Of a stretch of 64,000 bases of DNA, positions 54,161-64,000 are shown piece after piece (the stretch's first letter is position 1; every line of letters begins with the position of its first letter). The position numbers and the translations under genes were made by a program. The stretch lies in NCBI GenBank assembly GCA_032717465.1, contig JAVRFU010003718.1, positions 680,824-744,823 on the forward strand. The letters run 5' to 3'. The notes below the pieces were generated by a model. The model was given only the letters and a program-made list of their open reading frames with translations, was not told where the DNA came from and ran no database searches. This DNA is from Coenobita brevimanus (lineage: Eukaryota > Arthropoda > Malacostraca > Decapoda > Coenobitidae).

Positions 54161-57100
54161 TCAGTCAGTCAGTCATTTCCTGTGGCACCATCGGAGATGC
54201 ATAGGGCCTCGATGAACTCACACCACCACATCCTATCTTGTGCTAACTCCTCAAGATCTCCCCAACACTCATCTCCAGCTTCCCGTCTCATTGTCCTCAC
54301 CCACTTCTCTTTTGGCCTTCCTCTACCTCTCCTACCAAGTGCCACCCACCCTGGTGTACCTCGTACTATTCCCTGTCTCCTATACACATGTCCTAGCCAC
54401 TTCCATCGTGACAACCTAACATATTCATCGACCGGCTGCACTCCCGTTATTTCTCTAATTCTACTATTTGGTATCCTTTCCCACCACTTAACTCCTAATA
54501 TTCTTCTAAGTGCTTTGTTTTCAAACACCAAGAATTTATTTTCCATAGTCACTGTGCTGTACCAAGACTCGTGTCCATAAGTTAAGATACTCCTAACCAT
54601 TACCTTATAAAGTTTGATTTTTGTATGCACAGAAAAATTTTTATTATTCCAAATATTTTTAAGCATTCCCATTGCCTGATTAGCCTTCTTTAACCTTTCC
54701 TCGAATTCAAAGTTCAAAGAACCATCCTTGGCTAAATAAGTACCTAAATATTTAAACCTATCAACTTGCTTTACAACCATACCTCCAATTACACATTCCT
54801 GCGCATTTTCCATATTCATATTGATTATTTCAGTTTTTCCACAATTAATAACCAAACCCACCTTGCGACCTTCACTCACCAAACAGTCCAACACTCTCTG
54901 CATCTCTTCTGGCCCATCACAAATCAAAACTATATCATCTGCATAATCTAAATCCAAAAGTTTCCTGTTCTCTCCCCAAAGTATACCTGCACCGGTTTCT
55001 GTTCCAACGCGTTTCATAATGTAATCAATGACCAATATAAATAGTAAAGGCGATAGAACACCACCTTGAATTACTCCGGACTTGACTTCAAACGAATCAC
55101 TCAGACAACCATCAACCATCACTTTACAAAATGTGTCCTCATGCATGTTCATAATGACCCTCACAAACTCCTCTGGTATTCCATAATGTCTCATGATCTT
55201 CCCCATAGTCTCTCTCGAAACACTATCAAAAGCCTTTTCAAAATCAACAAAACAAAGACTTAACGGTACTCTCATTTCATTAACTTGCTGCATCAAATGC
55301 CTAACTATAAAGATCTGATCATTGCAACCACGTCCCTTTCTAAAACCAGCCTGTTCATCCCTCAGAATACACTCAACCACCGGCTCCAACCTATTTAACA
55401 ACACTCTACTGAAAACTTTCAAAGCTATCGGTGACAAAGAGATTCCCCTCCAATTACCACATTCACTCAGGTCTCCCTTCTTCAGAACTTTAACAATTAA
55501 ACCATTCTTCCAAACTGATGGTAGTAACCCCGTCACCCATATCTTATTGAATAGCTTGGTCAAGATCATTATTAATCTATCCCCCTCCACTTTAAACATT
55601 TCCGGAAATAAACCATCCTCCCCTGGTGCCTTATTATTCTTTAACTGTTTTACTGCTTTCTCCACTTCTGCAAGCCTCAACTCGCCTGTTTCTATATTTA
55701 AATCTTCCTGAGCAGACGGTATATCCTCTTCTGGTGGTATTGGTCTATTAAGAACTCTCTCAAAATACTCTTTCCATCTATTTTTAATATCTCCATCTTT
55801 GGTCAATAAATTTCCTTCCCTGTCTCTAACTGGTATTTCCTTGCGTTTACCTGCATTACCACTCAGTTCTCTAATCGATTCATATGCTATTCTTTGACTC
55901 TGTCCATCATTTTTGTTTATTAAGATTTCAGTCTCTGCAACCTTTTCATCCACACATCTTCTTTTATCTCTCCCAGTTAACCTTCTTATTTCTGAATTCA
56001 AACTCCAGTACGCAGCTCTTGCTGATTCAATCTCTCGTTCATCAATGCATTGCATCTCACTCCTCAATTTAGCCTCACCTCTCTTTTTTAACATATCCCA
56101 CGTTTCCTCTGATATCCATTTCTTTCTCCTGAATCTATGTCTCCTTCCAATCGTACATTCAGCAGTCTCATGCAAAACTTTGTTCACATCCTCCCACATC
56201 TCATCTACATTTCTCTCCCCCTCTTCCAACGTTTCCAACACCAAAAACCTATTTCTGCATTCTAATCTGAATTCCTCCTTTTCTTCTCCTTCCCTTCTAA
56301 GCTTAACAATATCGTATCTACCAACACCAGATTTTTCCTTCTTCTGATTTTTAAGTTTAAACCTTATTTTTGCAATGCTGAGTTGATGGTCACTACCAAT
56401 ATCCGCTCCCCGTTTAACATGAACATCTAGCAGAGAACTTCTATGCCTTCTACTGATAGCGATGTGATCAATCTGATTTTTTTATTTTCCACACGGCGAC
56501 ACCCAAGTTGTCTTGTGTATATTGCAATGCTGAAAGAGTGTGCCCCCGATGACTAAGTCATTTGCTAGACAGAAGCTTCCAAACCTCACTCCGTTTTCAC
56601 TCATCCTACTACCAACTCCCATCTTACCCATACATGCTTCAAATCCCTCATTTGAACAGCCCATTACTGCATTAAAGTCTCCAACGCAGATCAAAACATC
56701 ATGTCTAGGTACCCTTCCTACTCCTTCTTGCAACTTTTCATAAAATGTGTCTTTCCTTTCATCGAGTGCATCATTAGTAGGTGCATAACACACAAACAGA
56801 CTGATGTTGCCATGATTTGATTTAAACCGTGCGTATAGCAATCGCTCATCTATAGGATCCCACTCACATAAAGCCTTATTTGCTTTACAACCCAGCAACA
56901 ATCCTACTCCCTGATAATGCATTCCGTCCTGTCGACCAGATATCAATAAACGTATACCATCCTCCAAATCCAACTTATCGACTCCAGTTAATCTAGTTTC
57001 TGTCAGAGCACAAATATCAAGTCCGTAATTTTGAAAAACCTTCACTAACTCATCGATTTTACCGTCATGATTTAGCGTTCTCACATTCCAGTTACCAATT

Positions 57101-57506
57101 TTAATTGTATTTTTTGCATTGACAAAGGAATTAGATTGTAATTGAGGCAACCGTGAGATTCTTAGCACCCCCTGCCCATTGAAGGGATGCACGGGACTGG
57201 GGGCCATTATTGTTCTTTCAGAGTCCATCAAGGTTTCTTTGGCTAACTTCCTGAACACCTCGCCATTGTGTTGCAGTCGCAGTAGGCAGCTAACTTGCCT
57301 GATTGCCCACACCCGAAAGACCCAGCTATGCTGTAGCCAGTCACGTGCCGGCATGCTTCCCAGCCATTTCACTCTCAAGGAGTTCCTCTGCCTGAGAAAG
57401 CAACCACCCCCCTGCTCCCGAGGGCTTTTGATCTGTGTAGGTAGAGGGCGATCACTCCCTCACTAGCCATATACAGTGTATATACAGTGTATAGGCTACA
57501 CTCACC
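54161..57506 (-). mobile_element. RTE-4 LINE, full-length copy
   Basis: 3346 bp with 5' leader, EN-RT frame and a TGAC tail at 54161-54175. AGACAG is duplicated on both sides (54155-54160 and 57507-57512), a target-site duplication within CR1-B. It belongs to the same family as the copy at 51381-54092, but with its own tail length and site, so the two are independent insertions. Confidence 0.9.
54169..57378 (-). pseudogene. RTE-4 EN-RT polyprotein, one premature stop
   Basis: One reading frame of 1070 codons split only by a TAA at 56482-56484 (CGK stop KNQID; the sister copy has Tyr). The EN part has WNVRTL, LTETRL, GDFNAVMG and GSDHQLS. The RT part has NKAPGEDGLFPEMF, EQAGFRKGRGCNDQIF, FVDFEKAFDSV, GVIQGGVLSPLLF and DYADDIVLI. 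The C-terminal domain has RWKWLGHVYRRQ and RRGRGRPKEKW. Translation probably begins at MDSERTIMAP and not at the first ATG. Apart from the one stop, all catalytic motifs are intact, so this family was active recently. Confidence 0.85.
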
Positions 57507-58854
57507 AGACAGATGGATAAAATATCTGGAACAGATGAATATTTTGGCTGACAGTCAGTTTGGATTCAGAAGTGGAAGGTCATGTATTTCCAACTTGTTG
57601 AGCTTTTACTCAAGAGTGATTGACGTGCTTCAGGAGAGAGATGGTTGGGTGGATTGTGTGTACAGTATTTAGATTTGCAGAAGGCCTTCGACAAGGTACC
57701 CCATAAGAGACTAATGTGGAAACTAAAGCATATAGGAGGGTTGAAGGAGAACCTCCTGGAATGGATGAAAGACTTTGTGAGAGACAGACAAATGAGGACA
57801 GTAATAAAGGATACGATGTCTGGATGGAGGGAAGTAACAAGTGGAGTCCCAGGGTTCGGTGTTGACGCCAGTAATGTTCCTGATTTATGTAAATGATATG
57901 GTAGATGGAGTGAACAGTTATGCAAGTCTGTTTGCTGATGACGCAAAGATCTCGAGGAAGGTAGAGGTTGAGGAGGATTGTAAAATGCTGCAGGACGATC
58001 TGGATAGGATACACGACTGGAGCCGGATGTGGGAAATGAAATTTAATGCAAGGAAATGTAAAATATTGGAAATGGGTAAAAGTACCGAGAGGCCATCATT
58101 GAATTATTTGATGGGTAATGAACCAATCACAAAAGCGAGAGAAGAGAAAGATTTGGGTGTGCTGGTCCAGGACAGTTTGTCACCTGAAAAACACATTAAC
58201 AAGACAGTTAGAGAGACGTATAAACTCCTGACTAATATAAGAGTAGCTTTTCATTATATGGATGAGGAGATGATGAAAAAATTGATAGTGGCCATGATTC
58301 ACCCCAGGCAGGAATATGCAGCAGTAGTGTGGTCCCAACACAAAAAGAAAGACATAAACAAGATTGAGAGAATACAAAGAACAGCAACCAAGATGGTCCC
58401 CAGTCTGGCAGATCTGTCGTACAGAGAGAGGCTGGAAAAGCTGGATTTGCCTTCCTCAGAAGAAAGGAGAAAGAGAGGCGACATGATTGCAGTGTTCAGG
58501 ACCATGATGGGAGTAGATAAAATTGACAAAGAAGATCTGTTTTTATGGGATAAGAGAGTAACAAGAGGACACGGCATGAAACTCAGGAAGCCAAGCTGCT
58601 TCAAGGATATCAAGAAATATAGTTTTCCTTATAGATGTATAGACCTATGGAATAACCTGGACAAAGAGATCGTCCAGTCTAAAAACTTAAACGCGTTTAA
58701 AGCTAAATTTGACTTATTGAGAAACAGAGACGGGACCCCACGAGCGTAGCTCATTTCCTGTATATCACAATTAGGTAAATACAAGTATCAAGAAGAGCAT
58801 AGTGATAGAAAAAAAAAAAAGAGGACAGGACAGAAAGAAAGACTGGAGACAAAA

Positions 58855-58930
58855 AGGCCCCTTTTAGTCGCCTCTTACGACAAGCAGGGATACTGGGGAA
58901 GTATTCTTTCCCCCCTTCCCCAGGGGGTCC
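58855..58930 (-). other. RTE 5'-end-like structured motif (unit 3)
   Basis: Same stems as the other units, directly after the CR1-B A-run. Confidence 0.65.
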
Positions 58931-60646
58931 ACACACTCAAGAGAAATTACAAGTTTAATCCCTTCCCACCTGCTGCTTCTCTATTCAGTCACTAATTCCT
59001 TAGGTCAAACTCTATGACCTCAACCTATTTCTTTTATGGTATGTTTCTCACAACTTCACCCTCAGCATTCACACCTCTCACCCTCTCCACTCAGTTGTCA
59101 CCCTCCATCCTCTCCAGCATCAATGTACCCCTTCTTCTCATATCACTAACACATTCAGGTCCCATCCTTCCTCTAAACTATATATATATACAAGCCTGAT
59201 CCCACCAGGCCAGTCATTCCATGCCCACTTCACTGTTTCTTATCACTGCTTACAAAAAATCAGCAACCTTCCTTCCTTGTTGTACATTTTCAAGCACTTC
59301 ACCCTCCAAACTTCAATCCTTACTCATCACACTATCCAAGTACTTAAACGCACTCACACTTTCCATTTCCTCATCATCCAACATCACTGTGCATCCCTTA
59401 TTTCTCTCGAGGACCATAACTTTACTCTTCCCTACATTCACCATTAAATTCCATATCTTACACACTCTTAGAACCTCATTCACCAAGCCTTGAAGTTCCC
59501 CTTTGTCCTCACTTAACAATACAGTATCATCTGCAAACAACAGTACAGGCAGTTTCCAAATGTTGCTCTCTCTCCTTAAAGTCGCTCCAACACAATACTA
59601 TGGCTCTATTATCTATCCTTCATTATCAACATATTCTAATGTCAAACTCTGTACGCTGAGCTATGAATATCCACCTCCATTACTGACCAATTCACACTAC
59701 CGTACAGCATTAAAATCCTAACACATGCTGCATAAAAGCACTTATTACCCTCCTACCGAGGTAGCCCCACTTCCAGCGCATATCATGTCCCACAAATAAC
59801 AAAACTCCTCCACACACTGAAGACACACTCCACCAAACTTAATCCTTTCCTACATCTCTGTCTTGCCACACTCTCCCCTCCACACCAAACACACAAAATC
59901 ACCATTACAGTATTTTGGTTTGGAATCCTACCTTCTAATAATACTGTATCTCTTATGCACCCACTTATCACAAAGACGCCCAAGGTGGAATTATTCCCCA
60001 CAATCTTGTGGCAAATTGCATATGGACAAACTCACCCTCCTTGGACAGCACCACCACCTGCCCTAAATATCATCACCTCAGCTTTATCCGCTCTTACTCT
60101 CTAACACACAAGTCCCATTCTATCCCAGTATTTCCTACATCTTTCAACCCTATCTCTCTCTGCCATCAACACTGTCATTAGCATAAAACAACTCCCATGG
60201 GAGTGTAGTTCTAAAGTCTCATAAGAGCTTCAAGAACCATGTGGAACAATAATGGGGTTGAAACTGACCCTTGATGCCCACCACCATTCACAGAACATTT
60301 ATCACCCAAATCTCCGTTCACTTTCACCTGAGTGCGAGCACCTTCATACATTGCCATAACCACCCTAACTAGTCAGTTCTCCATCCCGAGCTTTCCAATT
60401 CCCACTGGCACTCTGTTAAAGACCTTCATGAAATCAACAAAAACAAAGTAGAACTCTGTCCTCCTTCCTATATATTTTTATTGAATGTTGTCATATGCTA
60501 TTGTATGGTTTATGAAGCCTCCAATTCTCCATGCTACTTGATTAAAGGCGGTCTCCCTATTCAGTCCTTTAATCCCGAGGTTACACTTTATAAAGATGAC
60601 AACTCTTTATTTTTTTTTTATTTTTTTATTTTTTTTTTTTTTTTAA
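58931..60646 (-). pseudogene. Antisense RTE and RTE-3 remnants (unit 3)
   Basis: FADDTVLLSEDKGELQGLV at 59313-59540, with RTE-3-like sequence at 59780-60590. A T-rich run covers 60606-60646. Confidence 0.65.
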
Positions 60647-60744
60647 TGCGAGGAAGAAGGAACCAAAGGCAACAAGCTCGCAATTGTTGTTCCTTACAAG
60701 AGAAAAACAAAATACGAGAGAGCAAAATTCAAGATCTGATCATT

Positions 60745-60867
60745 TCGAGATGAATGGACACACTGCATTTTAAAGTGTGGAGATCATGGGAAGTAGGAAA
60801 TACAGACAGAGGGAGACAGTTCCTCAGCTGACCTGTTCCATAAATGAAGGACTGGGAGTAACTGTTA
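60745..60867 (-). pseudogene. Antisense CR1-A 3' tail (unit 4 start)
   Basis: Same sequence as 51180-51305. Confidence 0.65.
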
Positions 60868-62325
60868 ACTCTCTGGAAGTGGGCAAAGTGCCTCAAGAAT
60901 GGAAGAGGGCAAATGTGGTACCAATTTATAAGGGAGGAAACAGGGAAGAACCCCTGAATTATAGACCAGTGTCTCTAACCAGCATGGTTGCAAAATTGTG
61001 TGAAAGAATTCTGAAAGACAGATGGATAAAATATCTGGAACAGATGAATATTTTGGCTGACAGTCAGTTTGGATTCAGAAGTGGAAGGTCATGTATTTCC
61101 AACTTGTTGAGCTTTTACTCAAGAGTGATTGACGTGCTTCAGGAGAGAGATGGTTGGGTGGATTGTGTGTACAGTATTTAGATTTGCAGAAGGCCTTCGA
61201 CAAGGTACCCCATAAGAGACTAATGTGGAAACTAAAGCATATAGGAGGGTTGAAGGAGAACCTCCTGGAATGGATGAAAGACTTTGTGAGAGACAGACAA
61301 ATGAGGACAGTAATAAAGGATACGATGTCTGGATGGAGGGAAGTAACAAGTGGAGTCCCAGGGTTCGGTGTTGACGCCAGTAATGTTCCTGATTTATGTA
61401 AATGATATGGTAGATGGAGTGAACAGTTATGCAAGTCTGTTTGCTGATGACGCAAAGATCTCGAGGAAGGTAGAGGTTGAGGAGGATTGTAAAATGCTGC
61501 AGGACGATCTGGATAGGATACACGACTGGAGCCGGATGTGGGAAATGAAATTTAATGCAAGGAAATGTAAAATATTGGAAATGGGTAAAAGTACCGAGAG
61601 GCCATCGTTGAATTATTTGATGGGTAATGAACCAATCACAAAAGCGAGAGAAGAGAAAGATTTGGGTGTGCTGGTCCAGGACAGTTTGTCACCTGAAAAA
61701 CACATTAACAAGACAGTTAGAGAGACGTATAAACTCCTGACTAATATAAGAGTAGCTTTTCATTATATGGATGAGGAGATGATGAAAAAATTGATAGTGG
61801 CCATGATTCACCCCAGGCAGGAATATGCAGCAGTAGTGTGGTCCCAACACAAAAAGAAAGACATAAACAAGATTGAGAGAATACAAAGAACAGCAACCAA
61901 GATGGTCCCCAGTCTGGCAGATCTGTCGTACAGAGAGAGGCTGGAAAAGCTGGATTTGCCTTCCTCAGAAGAAAGGAGAAAGAGAGGCGACATGATTGCA
62001 GTGTTCAGGACCATGATGGGAGTAGATAAAATTGACAAAGAAGATCTGTTTTTATGGGATAAGAGAGTAACAAGAGGACACGGCATGAAACTCAGGAAGC
62101 CAAGCTGCTTCAAGGATATCAAGAAATATAGTTTTCCTTATAGATGTATAGACCTATGGAATAACCTGGACAAAGAGATCGTCCAGTCTAAAAACTTAAA
62201 CGCGTTTAAAGCTAAATTTGACTTATTGAGAAACAGAGACGGGACCCCACGAGCGTAGCTCATTTCCTGTATATCACAATTAGGTAAATACAAGTATCAA
62301 GAAGAGCATAGTGATAGAAAAAAAA
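60868..62325 (+). pseudogene. CR1-B LINE 3' half (unit 4)
   Basis: Frames 60777-61181, 61154-61405 and 61350-62258. Nearly identical to unit 3, with the same 5-bp insertion and PQG-box frameshift. Ends RNRDGTPRA, then ATTAGGTAAATAC and an A-run. Confidence 0.85.
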
Positions 62326-62361
62326 ATGAGGACAGGACAGAAAGAAAGACTGGAGACAAAA

Positions 62362-62437
62362 AGGCCCCTTTTAGTCGCCTCTTACGACAAGCAGGGATAC
62401 TGGGGAAGTATTCTTTCCCCCCTTCCCCAGGGGGTCC
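62362..62437 (-). other. RTE 5'-end-like structured motif (unit 4)
   Basis: Same stems as in units 1-3. Confidence 0.65.
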
Positions 62438-64000
62438 ACACACTCAAGAGAAATTACAAGTTTAATCCCTTCCCACCTGCTGCTTCTCTATTCAGTCACT
62501 AATTCCTTAGGTCAAACTCTATGACCTCAACCTATTTCTTTTATGGTATGTTTCTCACAACTTCACCCTCAGCATTCACACCTCTCACCCTCTCCACTCA
62601 GTTGTCACCCTCCATCCTCTCCAGCATCAATGTACCCCTTCTTCTCATATCACTAACACATTCAGGTCCCATCCTTCCTCTAAACTATATATATATACAA
62701 GCCTGATCCCACCAGGCCAGTCATTCCATGCCCACTTCACTGTTTCTTATCACTGCTTACAAAAAATCAGCAACCTTCCTTCCTTGTTGTACATTTTCAA
62801 GCACTTCACCCTCCAAACTTCAATCCTTACTCATCACACTATCCAAGTACTTAAACGCACTCACACTTTCCATTTCCTCATCATCCAACATCACTGTGCA
62901 TCCCTTATTTCTCTCGAGGACCATAACTTTACTCTTCCCTACATTCACCATTAAATTCCATATCTTACACACTCTTAGAACCTCATTCACCAAGCCTTGA
63001 AGTTCCCCTTTGTCCTCACTTAACAATACAGTATCATCTGCAAACAACAGTACAGGCAGTTTCCAAATGTTGCTCTCTCTCCTTAAAGTCGCTCCAACAC
63101 AATACTATGGCTCTATTATCTATCCTTCATTATCAACATATTCTAATGTCAAACTCTGTACGCTGAGCTATGAATATCCACCTCCATTACTGACCAATTC
63201 ACACTACCGTACAGCATTAAAATCCTAACACATGCTGCATAAAAGCACTTATTACCCTCCTACCGAGGTAGCCCCACTTCCAGCGCATATCATGTCCCAC
63301 AAATAACAAAACTCCTCCACACACTGAAGACACACTCCACCAAACTTAATCCTTTCCTACATCTCTGTCTTGCCACACTCTCCCCTCCACACCAAACACA
63401 CAAAATCACCATTACAGTATTTTGGTTTGGAATCCTACCTTCTAATAATACTGTATCTCTTATGCACCCACTTATCACAAAGACGCCCAAGGTGGAATTA
63501 TTCCCCACAATCTTGTGGCAAATTGCATATGGACAAACTCACCCTCCTTGGACAGCACCACCACCTGCCCTAAATATCATCACCTCAGCTTTATCCGCTC
63601 TTACTCTCTAACACACAAGTCCCATTCTATCCCAGTATTTCCTACATCTTTCAACCCTATCTCTCTCTGCCATCAACACTGTCATTAGCATAAAACAACT
63701 CCCATGGGAGTGTAGTTCTAAAGTCTCATAAGAGCTTCAAGAACCATGTGGAACAATAATGGGGTTGAAACTGACCCTTGATGCCCACCACCATTCACAG
63801 AACATTTATCACCCAAATCTCCGTTCACTTTCACCTGAGTGCGAGCACCTTCATACATTGCCATAACCACCCTAACTAGTCAGTTCTCCATCCCGAGCTT
63901 TCCAATTCCCACTGGCACTCTGTTAAAGACCTTCATGAAATCAACAAAAACAAAGTAGAACTCTGTCCTCCTTCCTATATATTTTTCTTGAATGTTGTCA
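62438..64000 (-). pseudogene. Antisense RTE and RTE-3 remnants (unit 4, cut by window)
   Basis: FADDTVLLSEDKGELQGLV at 62820-63047, then RTE-3-like sequence up to the window end, which falls inside the block equivalent to 60490. Confidence 0.65.

Larger units (their letters stand above)
51306..58820 (+). pseudogene. CR1-B LINE 3' half (unit 3), split twice by RTE-4
   Basis: CR1-B sequence lies at 51306-51380, 54093-54160 and 57507-58820. The last piece carries the same two frameshifts as units 2 and 4 and an open frame 57841-58749 with SLFADDAKISRK, KDLGVLVQDSLSPEKHINK and RNRDGTPRA. The two gaps are separate RTE-4 insertions on the opposite strand. Confidence 0.85.
44410..64000. repeat. Tandem array of a ~3.5-kb LINE mosaic
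   Basis: The CR1-B stop region recurs at 45719, 49200 (49218 by 3' UTR alignment), 58749 and 62258. Adjacent spacings are about 3.5 kb. The 9.5-kb spacing contains two RTE-4 insertions totalling about 6 kb. Each unit holds CR1-B (+), the structured motif, then antisense RTE and RTE-3 remnants and an antisense CR1-A tail. The array runs off the window end. Confidence 0.9.

Overview
The window is transposon-derived DNA from a eukaryote, most likely an arthropod and probably a decapod crustacean. The reasons are RTE-like LINEs ending in GATA-type tails, CR1/Jockey, I-type and L2-type LINEs of the kinds common in crustacean genomes, TTAA-flanked piggyBac-like elements, a patch of arthropod-type TTAGG units, and no bacterial gene organisation. 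I recognise no host protein-coding gene. The exact taxon is inference.

Layout. Positions 1-21525 hold a head-to-tail array on the + strand with a period of about 5.07 kb. Each unit is a nest of elements. A degenerate RNase H-bearing I-type LINE is the outer host. A TTAA-flanked non-autonomous DNA element sits in its RT region. A CR1/Jockey-like LINE ('CR1-A') sits between its RT and RNase H parts. A 5'-truncated RTE-like LINE ('RTE-2') sits inside CR1-A. Units abut at a (TG)n tract, so the RNase H piece of one unit runs into the RT piece of the next. A gap of exactly 100 Ns (21526-21625) follows. After it the same material runs on the - strand to 32167. This arm also carries a nearly intact RTE-like element ('RTE-1', 22167-25372) and a second TTAA element (25949-27757).

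Positions 32168-36877 hold an almost complete L2-type LINE with a gag-like ORF1 (PHD-like finger plus zinc knuckles) and an EN-RT ORF2. It begins with a sequence matching the 5' end of U4 snRNA. Then come a CENP-B/pogo-like fragment (37341-37620), a CR1-B LINE piece, a truncated TTAA element and antisense LINE scraps. A long RTE-2 copy follows (40232-42703), then simple repeats and further antisense remnants.

Positions 44410-64000 hold a second tandem array with a period of about 3.5 kb. Each unit contains a CR1-B LINE 3' half (+ strand), a structured motif shared with the 5' end of RTE-1, and antisense RTE and RTE-3 remnants. One unit has been opened by two insertions of a fourth family ('RTE-4'), one of which keeps a nearly uninterrupted EN-RT frame.

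Together the pieces record successive retrotransposition, DNA transposition and then tandem and inverted segmental duplication. Family labels RTE-1 to RTE-4, CR1-A and CR1-B are mine. Clade assignments rest on motif recognition by eye.
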